A DNA stretch of 64,000 nucleotides from Bradyrhizobium ivorense (GTDB lineage: Bacteria > Pseudomonadota > Alphaproteobacteria > Rhizobiales > Xanthobacteraceae): positions 19,092 to 83,091 of the forward strand of contig NZ_CAADFC020000031.1 in the NCBI RefSeq assembly GCF_900696085.1. The letters run 5' to 3'. Position 1 is the stretch's first letter, and every line of letters starts with the position of its first letter. This document shows, piece after piece, positions 43,202-52,764 of the stretch. The translations under genes and the position numbers were made by a program. The notes under the pieces are model-generated. The model was not told where the DNA came from. It saw only the letters and a program-made list of their open reading frames with translations, and did no database searches.

Positions 43202-44209
43202 TTGGCGTCCAAAGACGAGTCGGGACTTCAACGCAAGCCTCTCGTCAGCGAGCCGGCTCTCGAACGTGCCGAGCGCTTGGCCAATCTGCTGGCCTCCATC
43301 GTTGAGTCTAGCGACGACGCGATCGTTAGCAAGAATCTAGACGGCGTTATTACAAGCTGGAACAAGGCGGCTGAGCGCATCTTCGGCTACTCGGCCTCCG
43401 AGGCGACCGGTCAGCCCATTACGCTTGTGATCCCCGAGGACCGGCAAAGCGAGGAACGTGAGATCTTAACCCGCATCCGACGAGGTGAGCGTATCGATCA
43501 TTTTGAGACTGTTCGGCGACGTAGGGATGGTAGCGTAATCATCGTTTCGCTCACCATTTCTCCCGTCAAAGATGGCTATGGCAACATCATCGGGGCATCA
43601 AAGATCGCGAGAGATATTACCGAGCAGAAACGAAATCAGGAGCGGATCAGCGTTCTGGCTCGCGAGGCAGAGCACCGAAGCAAGAACATCCTCGCGAACG
43701 TACAGGCAATCGTCAATCTTTCTCAGTCTGACTCTCCCGAGGGCCTCAAGCAAGTGATCAGCGGGCGCATTCAGGCGATGTCAAATGTTCACTCGTTATT
43801 TGTTGAAGCGCGGTGGGTAGGCGCCGAAGTCTCGGCTATCGCCAAGCAGGAGCTTGCCCCTTATCTCAGTGAGCACGACACGCGGGTTCGGATGGAGGGC
43901 CTGCAAACCGTGCTGGATCCCACTGCCGCGCAGGCGGTTGCGGTGGTCTTGCATGAGTTAGCAACCAACGCTTCCAAATATGGAGCGCTATCTAGCGCGA
44001 AAGGCCACATCAGATTGGCGTGGTCGCGCAGCGAGGACGGACAACTTGCGATCCGCTGGACCGAATTTGGCGGCCCGAGGGTAAATCTGCCCGAACGCAA
44101 GGGCTTCGGTAGTCGCCTCATCGAAGGAACGATAAGCCAACTTGGCGGCGAAGTGCTATTTGACTGGCGCGCGGAAGGGCTTCATTGCGAAATCGCCATT
44201 CCGATATGA
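43202..44209 (+). CDS. PAS-domain HWE-family sensor histidine kinase
   Basis: Residues about 25-145 are a PAS/PAC domain (ESSDDAIVSKNLDGVITSWN, KAAERIFGYSASEATGQPIT ... ISPVKDGYGNIIGASKIARD). The HWE kinase core follows, with phospho-acceptor His158 in AEHRSKNILANVQAI, the N-box HELATNASKYGAL and a G-box FGSRLIEGTISQLGG. The HWE name motif Trp-x-Glu corresponds to IRWTEFGGP. No membrane helix is present, so the sensor is cytoplasmic. Translation appears to begin at TTG 43202. No response regulator is adjacent; HWE kinases often act on PhyR-type or orphan regulators elsewhere. Confidence 0.9.
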   Translation: MASKDESGLQRKPLVSEPALERAERLANLLASIVESSDDAIVSKNLDGVITSWNKAAERIFGYSASEATGQPITLVIPEDRQSEEREILTRIRRGERIDHFETVRRRRDGSVIIVSLTISPVKDGYGNIIGASKIARDITEQKRNQERISVLAREAEHRSKNILANVQAIVNLSQSDSPEGLKQVISGRIQAMSNVHSLFVEARWVGAEVSAIAKQELAPYLSEHDTRVRMEGLQTVLDPTAAQAVAVVLHELATNASKYGALSSAKGHIRLAWSRSEDGQLAIRWTEFGGPRVNLPERKGFGSRLIEGTISQLGGEVLFDWRAEGLHCEIAIPI

Positions 44210-44344
44210 AATCCCAATCGACCTGGCTTCGCTGCTCTTCCATCGCGGCAATTTCTGCTCATGGCTCTTAGCTGACAATCTGCATGATCACCGGGAAGAT
44301 CGCTCTTCGAAGTGAACCGAAAGTCCCTAGGTCCGGTCGCTACG

Positions 44345-44370
44345 GGCGGCTTTTGACCTGAACCGACATT
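44345..44370 (+). repeat. Dispersed TTTTGACCC-type repeat, copy 5
   Basis: GGCGGCTTTTGACCTGAACC followed by GACATT deviates at one core base from the other four copies. It lies in the 216-bp gap where the HWE kinase and cupin genes converge. Confidence 0.5.
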
Positions 44371-44425
44371 CGCTCTTGACCACGCCCCGTCGGATCTAAT
44401 CCAGCGGGGCTATGTCCGGAAGCTC

Positions 44426-44872
44426 TTACGGGACCTTGCGGTCCATCTCAGGTCTCAGGACGACACTTTCCTGAGCCGTCGCTTCGTTGCGTGAGCCAAT
44501 GAACACGGCGGGTTGGGCGCCTCGGTTCACCGCAACGTGCAACATGTTTGCTGGGATGAATATGTAATCCCCTGGACGCACGATGTCGCGATACTGAAGT
44601 TCATCGCCAGTCCACAATTCCAATTCGTCGCCGCTGAGCATGTAGAGCGCAGTTTCGTGGTGCTCGTGCACGTGTGCCCGCGTTCGCTTTCCCGCCGGCA
44701 GCGTGATCATCCCGAGCCAGAGCGATTTTGAGCCAACCGTTTCTGCGTTCACTCCGGGCTCGTAATCGCTTCCTTGTTCTGCGCGGTAGCCCCCGCCACT
44801 TTTGACAACGGAGGCTTTATGCAGTGCAGCAATCGCACTGCTGTTGCTCTGGGTGGTTTCAAGAACCGTCAT
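44426..44872 (-). CDS. Cupin-domain protein
   Basis: The 148-residue protein contains the two cupin motifs: PAGKRTRAHVHEHHETALYM with three metal-type His and a Glu, and PGDYIFIPANMLHVAVNRG with the fourth His. A single conserved barrel of this size is typical of small metal-dependent dioxygenase- or isomerase-like or sugar-binding cupins. The function is not assignable from sequence. The gene is divergent from the winged-helix/TolB/TPR regulator across 118 bp, so that regulator could control it. Confidence 0.86.
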   Translation of the reverse strand: MTVLETTQSNSSAIAALHKASVVKSGGGYRAEQGSDYEPGVNAETVGSKSLWLGMITLPAGKRTRAHVHEHHETALYMLSGDELELWTGDELQYRDIVRPGDYIFIPANMLHVAVNRGAQPAVFIGSRNEATAQESVVLRPEMDRKVP

Positions 44873-44990
44873 CGAACCCTCCTATCGGTGAAAAGATCCA
44901 CGCGCATAAATTCGGCCATGGACTACCGAAAAGTCTTGAATGCTAAGCCGAAATGTTCCGAAATTTTGCGAAACCCGCTAGTCTGGGAGC

Positions 44991-46526
44991 ATGTCCACAG
45001 ACTTCGCCTTCGGCCCATTTGTCCTTAATAGGCAACGCGGAAACCTTCTTCGAGAGGGCCGGCCGATAGCCCTCAGCAGCAAGGGTCTTCGGTTGCTGGA
45101 GGCGCTGCTTGGCTCTCCCGGCCGAGTGCTGACGAAAACCGAATTGATGCAGGCGGCCTGGGGCGACACGGCGGTTGAGGAAAGCAATCTCTCGGTCCAG
45201 ATCGCGGCGCTCAGGAAGCAGTTAGGGCCTACCCCGGAAGGAGGAGATTGGATCACCACGGTTCCACGGGTCGGTTACCGGTTCGTCGGCCTCCCCGTAA
45301 AAGAGCCGATGGAAAGGATCGTTGAGACGAAGGTCTTGCCGACTGAACGTCGGCCATGGATCGCTGTTCTGCCGTTCGTGAATTTAGGAGGCGAAAAAGA
45401 ACAAGAATATCTCGCCGACGGTGTCACCGAAGATATCATTACCGCCCTGACGCGGTTTCGCTGGCTTTTCGTCATCGCGCGCAATTCGAGCTTTGCCTAC
45501 AAGCACAAGTCGCCTGGCGCGAAGCAGATAGCGCAAGAACTCGGCGTGGAGTATCTAATCGAGGGAAGCCTGCGCAGGTCCGGTCAGAAAATTCGGATTT
45601 CCGCGCAGCTCATAGAGGCGACATCAGGCAAAGACATCTGGGCCGAACGGTATGACCTCGAGCTGACTGAGGTATTTGCAATTCAGGACGAAATTGCAGA
45701 ACGTGTGGCGGGTGCTATTGAACCGGAGCTCCTCAAAACGGAGGGCGCACAAGCGGCGGCTCGACACACTGGCAATGTCACAGCTTGGGACATAGTACGG
45801 CGGGGGACTTGGCACTTCCATCAGGTGACCCGTGAGAATCATCTGAAAGCTCGCGAACTGTTTCGTCAGGCCGCAAAACTAGATCCCGAACTTCCGGAGG
45901 GCCATCTCTGGCTCGGGCGAGTCAGCGCCGGTCTGGTCGCTTATGGCTGGTCGGACAACCATGTTGCCGATTTGCAGGAGGGCACGGAAGCGGCTCTGAA
46001 AGCAGTTCAGCTGGACGAACGAAATCCTTATACGCACTACTCCCTTGCGATCGTCAGTGCGTATGCGTGCCAGTTCGAGCAGTCGATAAGTGCCGCTAAG
46101 AAGGCGAATGAAATCAGCCCCAGCTTTGCATTAGGTCATCTGGTCTTGGGAATGGCGCTCTTGTTCAGCGGGCGCGCACCGGAAGCGATTGCGCCGCTTG
46201 AATATGGGTTGCGACTGAGCCCTTACGATCCGCAAAATTTCGTTTGGTTCAACATTCTTGCGCTGGCACGGCTCTTCTCCGGACGCACTGAAGCGGGTCT
46301 CGAAGCTGCAGCGCGCGCGCTGCAAGTACGACCGAATTGGCGTACTAGTCTGGAAGTGCTCGTCTGCTGCTATGCTGCGCTGGGAAAATGGGAGGAAGCA
46401 CGTCGTTGCGCGCAACAGATGGCCAGCGTTGCAAAGGAGCTTGACGACGTACTGACGCCGCTTAGAACCCACAACCCGGCATGGACAGATCAGATGGCCA
46501 GCAGCCTTCGCAGGTCGCAGACTTAG
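44991..46526 (+). CDS. Winged-helix / TolB-like / TPR regulator (CadC type), second copy
   Basis: The layout equals that of 7443-9020. An OmpR-type winged helix comes first (FGPFVLNRQRGNLLREGRPI, KTELMQAAWGDTAVEESNLS, TTVPRVGYRFVG). A TolB-like module follows (IAVLPFVNLGGEKEQEYLAD, GVTEDIITALTRFRWLFVIA, ARNSSFAYKHKS, EGSLRRSGQKIRISAQLIEA). TPR-like repeats complete it (EISPSFALGHLVLGMALLFS). No membrane helix is seen. The first codon follows a GGGAG sequence. A target may be the divergent cupin gene. Similarity to the cyclase-TolB-TPR proteins at 15438 and 17534 extends over the whole non-N-terminal part. Confidence 0.88.
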   Translation: MSTDFAFGPFVLNRQRGNLLREGRPIALSSKGLRLLEALLGSPGRVLTKTELMQAAWGDTAVEESNLSVQIAALRKQLGPTPEGGDWITTVPRVGYRFVGLPVKEPMERIVETKVLPTERRPWIAVLPFVNLGGEKEQEYLADGVTEDIITALTRFRWLFVIARNSSFAYKHKSPGAKQIAQELGVEYLIEGSLRRSGQKIRISAQLIEATSGKDIWAERYDLELTEVFAIQDEIAERVAGAIEPELLKTEGAQAAARHTGNVTAWDIVRRGTWHFHQVTRENHLKARELFRQAAKLDPELPEGHLWLGRVSAGLVAYGWSDNHVADLQEGTEAALKAVQLDERNPYTHYSLAIVSAYACQFEQSISAAKKANEISPSFALGHLVLGMALLFSGRAPEAIAPLEYGLRLSPYDPQNFVWFNILALARLFSGRTEAGLEAAARALQVRPNWRTSLEVLVCCYAALGKWEEARRCAQQMASVAKELDDVLTPLRTHNPAWTDQMASSLRRSQT

Positions 46527-47008
46527 TACGGGGACGTGCATTGCTGATGTCGGGTTCTGGCCCTCCGCCGACATTGGCGAGCACCGAGCTTGCGCCCGCG
46601 TTTGATGCAATAGCGGACATCGATGATTGGGTTTCCCCGAGCGCCGAGCAGAGGGGTAACGAGCCGATTTCGCCGACCCCGCGCCGGCCAGAGCGCAACG
46701 CTCGCACGCGTTTCCAGATGGCTGCCCTCCGGACCCAGCGGCGGCGCAAACGCCTGTAGCCTATGCCCCGGGAGCTACAATCCGGCGCCAAACCCAGAGG
46801 AAAGGTCTACGCGGCTCCTTGCTGGCGCAGATCATTCCAAGGCACCTTGCAGACAACGTCGGAACTAGACCACATGAATTCATGAGGTCGCGGACGATGG
46901 TGGTAATAAGGATATCGTAGTCGTCGCCTGTAGCGAGAGAGTACCGCGGCAGCGTCAGTGGCAAACGGACTTTCAGCGGAAATCCGCCAGAATACCCGTC
47001 GTCATTCC
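46527..47008. other. Intergenic region, no supported gene
   Basis: Frames on both strands between 46.5 and 47.0 kb are Arg/Pro/Ser-rich chance frames. The right edge meets a minus-strand terminator. Confidence 0.4.
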
Positions 47009-47033
47009 AAAAAAAAACGCCGACCGGCGGCGT
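47009..47033 (-). terminator. Rho-independent terminator (minus strand)
   Basis: On the minus strand a 6-bp GC stem (ACGCCG/CGGCGT) with a 5-nt loop is followed by nine T (47009-47017). It would end transcription of the small gene at 47262-47420, or of an unrecognised transcript from the 230 bp in between. Confidence 0.85.
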
Positions 47034-47261
47034 GGAGAGGTCAACCGGCTGCGGCCCGGAAGCACAAAAACCTGATCACCCACTCTCCGAAGGTGCACGG
47101 CGGTCTGCGGCACCGCTGAACCCGGAAAGAACACGGGACGGTTCTCCGCTTGCTTGAATAAAAAGAGCTGGAGCGATTGCTGCGCGATGATGGCCGCGAG
47201 CACGCCGGCAAAAAACTGAAGGCAGCAATTGTACTGGTAGGAGAGACCCAGCAGTCGCGCG

Positions 47262-47420
47262 CTACCGGGGCTGATTCGTGTTTTCTTGCCACGTCGGCGA
47301 ATGCTCAGAAATCCACTTGGTCGCGTCGTGCTCCGTAACAAAACCCTTGATGACTTCGGTTTCGCCATCAGGCCACAGAATATCGATCCGCCAGCCGGTG
47401 CCGGGATTTTTGCAAGCCAT
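47262..47420 (-). CDS. Small hypothetical protein (52 aa)
   Basis: From ATG 47420 the product reads MACKNPGTGWRIDILWPDGE, then TEVIKGFVTEHDATKWISEH and a short tail. The beta-hairpin-plus-helix pattern (GWxIDxxWxDGxTExxxGFxTExDAxxWI) is a recurrent motif of small proteins in these bacteria, likely a single alpha/beta domain. An upstream ATG at 47444 would add eight residues. A terminator lies about 230 bp downstream. Confidence 0.6.
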   Translation of the reverse strand: MACKNPGTGWRIDILWPDGETEVIKGFVTEHDATKWISEHSPTWQENTNQPR

Positions 47421-47609
47421 GAAAGCTGGTCGCTGCTCGATCATTATTTGACTATGCGCCGACGCTGCTCAGCTACAAGCCAGTAATGCTGCCGCACTTC
47501 GCTTTTTTTGGTCTTCCAGGCTCCCGCCGCGACATCTTGCGACCTCAAGCCCGGCGTTTACCTTCCGCCGGCTAAGGCAATGAGCCGCCGATCGGGGACA
47601 TGCGGATTC

Positions 47610-47654
47610 AAAAACAGCAACGCCGCCCGCTTGAAATCATCGCAGGCGGCGTTG
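47610..47654 (-). terminator. Long-stem terminator (minus strand)
   Basis: CAACGCCGCC at 47618-47627 pairs perfectly with GGCGGCGTTG at 47645-47654 across a 17-nt loop. On the minus strand it is followed by CTG and five T. It lies about 150 bp past the end of the gene at 47805-48062 and probably ends that transcript. Confidence 0.75.
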
Positions 47655-47804
47655 GTCTAGCCCCGGGAAGGTGATGCAAAATCCCGGCAAGCATTAGCCT
47701 GCACTATCCCTGCCAAAAGTTCAGTTCGGTTTCCGACATTTGCGAAACCTACCGGGAAACTACGGGATGAAACCATCCGATCAATCCGCAGAACGGCGCG
47801 GCCT

Positions 47805-48062
47805 TCATCCCTTAATAATGAGGCGACCCAGGAACGCATTGCAGGCCCGCTCGGCTTCAGCGAACGTGCTGAAAGGCGAGCCGGACACTTGAGCTGCGGG
47901 CATATTCAGAAAGTCGGGGCGATATGACACAACAAAGCCCGGCTCTCCATGCAAGCCAGGTCCGCTTCGGCTCTCTTTGCTGATTACGAATGTATAATCT
48001 TCGCTGCTTGCGATCCATATCTCCAAATCGCCAGCGTCGACGCGGCTGAAGTGCAGGGCCAT
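47805..48062 (-). CDS. Small hypothetical protein (85 aa)
   Basis: ATG 48062 follows a GGAGGG site, which decides the start against ATG 48074. The product (MALHFSRVDAGDLEIWIASS, EDYTFVISKESRSG, FSTFAEAERACNAFLGRLII) looks like a small alpha/beta protein with a C-terminal helix, of the size of many single-domain hypothetical proteins. No motif points to a function. Confidence 0.55.
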   Translation of the reverse strand: MALHFSRVDAGDLEIWIASSEDYTFVISKESRSGPGLHGEPGFVVSYRPDFLNMPAAQVSGSPFSTFAEAERACNAFLGRLIIKG

Positions 48063-48179
48063 TTCACCCTCCACATTGCAGGACAGATCCTACCACAGCC
48101 GCTATTTCTTCGCCTTTCGGTCCGATCCGGACTTAGCCGGCAGATGGACCTCTGGGCGGCAAATGTTCAATAGGCCAGC

Positions 48180-48364
48180 TTAATAGGTCAGCACGAGCAA
48201 GCGTTGCACAATGGCTCCTAAGCAAATGAGCACCACCAGCAACTTGAGAAGATTCGCTAATCGGCCGTCGGGCGCAAACCCTATCGATTACCCAAAAGCA
48301 GATGGCTCCCACGACAACAATGACCAGAATTCCGATCAGGACCGAATGATCGCCATGGCTTCAT
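48180..48364 (-). pseudogene. Small two-helix membrane protein, frameshifted
   Basis: One minus-strand frame gives DHSVLIGILVIVVVGAICFW then VIDR. A one-base shift at about 48277 leads to FAPDGRLANLLKLLVVLICL then GAIVQRLLVLTY and a stop at 48180. Joined, this is a normal small membrane protein with two hydrophobic helices around a short polar loop. A plausible start (ATG 48364) is also out of frame, so the gene appears dead. Confidence 0.5.
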
Positions 48365-48398
48365 TTTCCTTTCACCGTTATCCGCAGTCCACGCGGAA

Positions 48399-51300
48399 TT
48401 ACTGCAGTCGGTCGAGTAATGCCTTTGCCTGCTTCAGATCCTGCGTTTCGAGACCCTCGACGAACCAGCCGTAGATGGGCACGAGCTGGTCGAGCGCTTC
48501 GCTGGTTCTGCCCTGATCAATCCACAAGTTGGCGAGGTCTACTGCTACGCGAAGTTCAAGTGCCTTGGCGCGTTGGCCTTTTGCAGTTGTCAACGCGTGA
48601 TCGAGCAGTGATCGTGCATCGGTGCTGGCCTCCGGTGCATCGCGGACGAGCAATACGCGCGCTTTCAATCGATACAGCTCGGCCTCAAATATCCGTTCGC
48701 TATTGCGGCCGGTTGTAGCGAGACCCTGCTCAATCAGTTCAAGCGCAGCTTCGCTTTGATGGCTCGACAACAAAGCGGCACTCAGGAGCACATAGAGTGC
48801 TGTGATGCCAAGCTGATAGCCCGCGCCGCGATATTCGTTCATCGCCGTGCGGATTTCCTCGAGCGCAGCGGACGAAGGATCAAGGAAGGTAACGCTTATC
48901 CCCCGGATGGCGCGAGCCAATCCTCGCCACTGCCGGAATCCGAGTTCTTCCGACAAGGCGAGACAACGATCGGCATAGCGGTGTGCCTTTCGGAAGTCGC
49001 CCCGAAGAGCGTGGAGAATGGATGCATAATAGCATCCATAGGCCTGCGAATGCGGATGACTGATGACGTCGGCACGCTGAAGGGCGGCATTTACACGCGC
49101 GAGTGCCGTATCAGCACGGCCCTGCAGCCAGAGCGCCCATGACATCAGAGCCAGGTCGGCCACACCCGCATCCTGGCCGGCAGCACGCGCCGCTAATCTG
49201 TCATGCTCGCTGCTCGCTTCGAACGCTTCGAAGGCCCGTTCGATCACCTCCTGGGCACCTACGAGATTTCCCATGAAAAGGCGTATCATCCCTTGCCCAC
49301 GCATCGCGTTGAGCAACGTTGGTCGATCGCCCCGACCCTCCGCAAGATCGAGCAGCACCGAGATCATTTCCTCGGCGACCGGCAACTCGCCACGAATGAC
49401 GCTCGCGGTGGTCAACCAAAACATGATTTGTAGTCGCTCGGGGGGATCTCCAAGCCGCTGGCACAGCTCGCGCGCTCGCGCAAAGGTCGCCACCGCCTGG
49501 GGCGAGGCCGGCCCCTGAGTGGCAATGAGGCAGGGCCCGAGCGCGTACTGGAAATCAAGCTCCAGCCGGTCCTTAAGTGCACCGTCGGCCAAGTGGGCCG
49601 AGACCTCGATGCCTTTGCGCAAGTGTGCGATCGCTTCGAGGTTGGCGGAGCGCATGGCCGTTTTCTTGCCTGCCTGGAGCCAATATTCTCCCGCCTTTTC
49701 GAACAATCCCGCCTCGGTAAGGTGGAGTGCGAGAGTCTCGGGTTGAGTCTCCACAATTTCCGGGAATCGTTGCTCGAAAGCGTTGGCGATGGCGGCATGC
49801 AGCGCTGCGCGTCGGCTCTTCAGAAGTCCCGCTTCGGCAGCGTCCCGCACGAGCGCATGCTTGAAGGTGTAGACCGCCCGGGGTATCTCGCCTCGGCAGA
49901 ATATCAACTCCGCCTGAACCAACTGGGCGAGCGCCTCCTCAAGCCGTTGCCTTGGCAGCTTGGCGACCGCGCTCAGCAGTTCGTACGAGAACTCGCGCCC
50001 CACAACGGCGCCGATCTGAGCAACTTCCTTCACGGGGGCCAATCGGTCGAGCCTAGCCATCAGCGATGCATTCAATGTCGTTGGAATCGCCATCGAGGGT
50101 AGCGGACCGCTGACCACATAATGGTCGTCTCGCTCCTGCAGCAAGCCGGTTTCGAGCACCGCCTTGGTCAGTTCCTCGACGAACAGGGGCACGCCGTCGG
50201 TACGCGCGAGGATTTGGTCCAAGACCTCCTCCGGAAGTGTCTTGCCTGCCGTGACGCGCTCGATCAATGCCGCCCCGTTGCGCCGGTTCAGCCGTGTAAG
50301 CGAGACGGTCGTCACATGTGCATGACCAGGCCAAGGCGGCGTGAACTCTGGTCTCGCGGTGATGAGCAGCAACACTCGGAGCCGTGGCACCTTTTCCAGT
50401 GTAATCGTGAGCAGCTCCAACGAAGTCGGGTCCGACCAATGGGCATCCTCAAAGATGATGAACACTGGCTGCCGCGCCGCCAACGCTTCGAGCTGAGCCG
50501 AGAACGCCGCCAGCGTCATCTCCTTGCGTTTCTGCGGACTGAGCTCGGGCAGTTGGTAGCGGTCACTGACCGGCAGCGACAGAAGGTTTGCCAGAGCCGG
50601 CACCACACGATCTGCGTCTGCGCCAGACCGCAACAGCAGAGCTTCAAGCTTGGCAAACTTGTCCGTCTGGGTTTCGCCTCTTTCGAACCGGGCAGCACGT
50701 TCGAGATTGTCGATGAATGGATACAACGCACTGTTGGTATGGTGCGCCGAGCAGAAATGGCGGACCGTAATGTGTGGTTCGGCTTGGAGCCGCTCTTGAA
50801 GCGCCAGCGCGATGTGCGACTTACCGATACCTGGCTCTCCAGTTAGAACGACTACGCAACCTTCGCCCGAAGAGGCATGCTGCCAGCGCCGCAACAGCAG
50901 CTCGATCTCCTCGTCTCGCCCGATCAAGGGCGTCAATCGAGTCCTGTGCTGTGCCTCAAAGCGGCTTTCCACTCCAGTCGTCCCGAGCACCTGCCAGGCA
51001 GGTATTGGCTCCGCCCATCCTTTCAGCGCGATGGAACCGAGATCGCGGTATTCGAAATATCCTTCGGTGAGCTGGCGCGTACTCTCGGAGATCAGCACCG
51101 TACCGGGCTCGGCGAATTGCTGCAGACGAGCAGCCAGATTCGGTGTCTCACCGATCACCGCCTGCTCCTTGGCGGCGCCTTCGCCGATCAGATCGCCCAC
51201 GACGACCATACCGGTAGCAATGCCAACGCGAATCTGCAGCCTGGTGCCGATATCTGTCTGCAGGTTGGCCACGGCATCGACCAGTGACAGCCCCGCGCGT

Positions 51301-51758
51301 GTCGCCTGCTCGGCATCGTCCTCGTGCGCCAGGGGGTAGCCGAAATAGGCAAGCACGCCATCCCCCATGTAGCGCGCGATAACGCCCTCACTCCGGGCGA
51401 TAACCTCAGCGATGCAGGCGTGATAGTCGCCGATTATCGAGCGCAAGTCCTCCGGGTCCAGCCGGGCCGAAAGTGCGGATGAGCCCACCAGATCGCAAAA
51501 CATGACCGTGATTTGGCGCCGCTCGGCGCTGTCTCGCAGCGCTGGTTTGGCGGCCGTTTGGTCCGATACAGGGACATCGTTCTCAAGTGCCGCAATCGCG
51601 CGCAGCATCTTGCGGCGGTGCCCAAGGAGCACGCCGAGGTCCTTGAGGTCCTGCTCCGTGAGATCGCTGACGACCGAGAGGTCGATGGCGTTCTCGGCGA
51701 AACGATCAGCGTACTCTCCCAAACCGATCGATGCCAGCCACTCTGCAATACCTGTCAT
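48399..51758 (-). CDS. SAM / class III cyclase / AAA-type ATPase / TPR protein
   Basis: At about 1,119 residues, the N-terminus is a SAM domain (IAEWLASIGLGEYADRFAEN, DLTEQDLKDLGVLLGHRRKM). The class III cyclase domain follows with VMFCDLVGSSALSARLD, RYMGDGVLAYF and TPNLAARLQQF, so the metal Asp and Asn/Arg residues are conserved. An ATPase comes next (Walker A TGEPGIGKSHIALAL, PVFIIFEDAHWSDPTSLELL), then a long helical TPR-like region. I take ATG 51758 because it begins the SAM domain; the upstream extension is not domain-like. The layout parallels 35433-38696, with SAM replacing the zinc ribbons. The signal is unknown. Confidence 0.88.
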   Translation of the reverse strand: MTGIAEWLASIGLGEYADRFAENAIDLSVVSDLTEQDLKDLGVLLGHRRKMLRAIAALENDVPVSDQTAAKPALRDSAERRQITVMFCDLVGSSALSARLDPEDLRSIIGDYHACIAEVIARSEGVIARYMGDGVLAYFGYPLAHEDDAEQATRAGLSLVDAVANLQTDIGTRLQIRVGIATGMVVVGDLIGEGAAKEQAVIGETPNLAARLQQFAEPGTVLISESTRQLTEGYFEYRDLGSIALKGWAEPIPAWQVLGTTGVESRFEAQHRTRLTPLIGRDEEIELLLRRWQHASSGEGCVVVLTGEPGIGKSHIALALQERLQAEPHITVRHFCSAHHTNSALYPFIDNLERAARFERGETQTDKFAKLEALLLRSGADADRVVPALANLLSLPVSDRYQLPELSPQKRKEMTLAAFSAQLEALAARQPVFIIFEDAHWSDPTSLELLTITLEKVPRLRVLLLITARPEFTPPWPGHAHVTTVSLTRLNRRNGAALIERVTAGKTLPEEVLDQILARTDGVPLFVEELTKAVLETGLLQERDDHYVVSGPLPSMAIPTTLNASLMARLDRLAPVKEVAQIGAVVGREFSYELLSAVAKLPRQRLEEALAQLVQAELIFCRGEIPRAVYTFKHALVRDAAEAGLLKSRRAALHAAIANAFEQRFPEIVETQPETLALHLTEAGLFEKAGEYWLQAGKKTAMRSANLEAIAHLRKGIEVSAHLADGALKDRLELDFQYALGPCLIATQGPASPQAVATFARARELCQRLGDPPERLQIMFWLTTASVIRGELPVAEEMISVLLDLAEGRGDRPTLLNAMRGQGMIRLFMGNLVGAQEVIERAFEAFEASSEHDRLAARAAGQDAGVADLALMSWALWLQGRADTALARVNAALQRADVISHPHSQAYGCYYASILHALRGDFRKAHRYADRCLALSEELGFRQWRGLARAIRGISVTFLDPSSAALEEIRTAMNEYRGAGYQLGITALYVLLSAALLSSHQSEAALELIEQGLATTGRNSERIFEAELYRLKARVLLVRDAPEASTDARSLLDHALTTAKGQRAKALELRVAVDLANLWIDQGRTSEALDQLVPIYGWFVEGLETQDLKQAKALLDRLQ

Positions 51759-51936
51759 GGTATACCTATGGCCAACAGGCATTAAGAGTAGCACATTGCA
51801 GAGACCTGCGAAGGCACATCTACCAATGGAAGCGCCGATCACGAGACTTCTCAGCCAGCTCACGCCTTCGCAACCGGCAACGCCAACTCAACGCACAGCC
51901 GCATTTGGCGCGAAGCACAGCTATGAAGAGAAATGC

Positions 51937-52362
51937 CTAGTTGCCCTCGTTCCAGATGTCGGTGGTCAGCTTCCAATCATTTCCGACCTTCTCCCAAACC
52001 ACGACATACTTTCCAGTCACGTCCTTCGGTGTCGGTCCCTTGGTCTTGAGGGCGAACGTCCCAATCTCGCGCGCCGCTGAAGGGCCAAGCGGCTTGACGT
52101 CAAGGGTTGCGAGCTTCGGATCGCCAACTTGTTCCGCCATGCTTTTCCACATTGCCTCGATCGCTGATCGGCCGTGCACCATCGCAGAACCCGGCGGGAA
52201 TGCGGTCGCATCCGTGCTGTAGAGTGACGCAATTCCCGAGAAGTCGCCCTTGTTGAAGAATTCAATCCATTTCGCATTGATGGCCTCGATCTCGGCTTTT
52301 TGAGCCGAAGCCGGTGCGGTCAATGAGATCACGAATGCAATCATCAAGACTATGCTGCGCAT
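51937..52362 (-). CDS. Exported SnoaL/NTF2-like protein, second copy
   Basis: A signal peptide (MRSIVLMIAFVISLTAPASA) is followed by an NTF2-like fold of the SgcJ/EcaC type: IEAINAKWIEFFNKGDFSGI, LYSTDATAFPPGSAMVHGRS and VVWEKVGNDWKLTTDIWN. It is close in build to 40051-40497 but has no palindrome of the HxlR type upstream. ATG 52362 is favoured by a GGAG 7 bases before it. The gene is monocistronic and lies at the right edge of the accessory stretch. Confidence 0.85.
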   Translation of the reverse strand: MRSIVLMIAFVISLTAPASAQKAEIEAINAKWIEFFNKGDFSGIASLYSTDATAFPPGSAMVHGRSAIEAMWKSMAEQVGDPKLATLDVKPLGPSAAREIGTFALKTKGPTPKDVTGKYVVVWEKVGNDWKLTTDIWNEGN

Positions 52363-52764
52363 GATCATCTCCAACTATGGTGGTCGATGCGAATTCAGGG
52401 CGGAAGTTGCCTTGACAAGAACCCGATGCGTTGAATGCGGCATCCCAGACCGGGCTTGGCGCGCCAGCAATTCCGGGGGATTACCGTCAGCAACATTGAC
52501 TAACAGCGCAACGCCCGCCTCACCTGCGACTTGAGCGTCGCCTGCCGCGCCGCGTGCCTGCCACGAGGCCGCGATCGCACAAGCGCGTGCTCACGCCCCG
52601 CGCGAGCCGGATTCCTTCCTGGGCGAGTTCCTCATAACCGAGATCACGGCACAGTGATCACTGGCCAAAGCCCACAAGGGTGATGTGTCCCCATTGTGCC
52701 CCGGCTATTTCGGGGCACGTTTGGAGGGAGCTAAGTCGATAACTAATTGATTTATTGAGATTAA
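52363..52764. other. Intergenic region beside tRNA-Val
   Basis: About 400 bp on the 3-prime side of the tRNA gene hold no supported gene. A perfect 8-bp stem (GTGCCCCG at 52696-52703, CGGGGCAC at 52711-52718) with a 7-nt loop lies about 50 bp beyond the tRNA 3-prime end and may terminate its transcript. The rest looks like degenerate coding sequence. Confidence 0.45.

Noticed and set aside
46462..46791. Overlapping frames on both strands after the second CadC-type regulator
   Set aside because: Both are Arg/Ser/Pro-rich without start signals, and neither resembles a known family.
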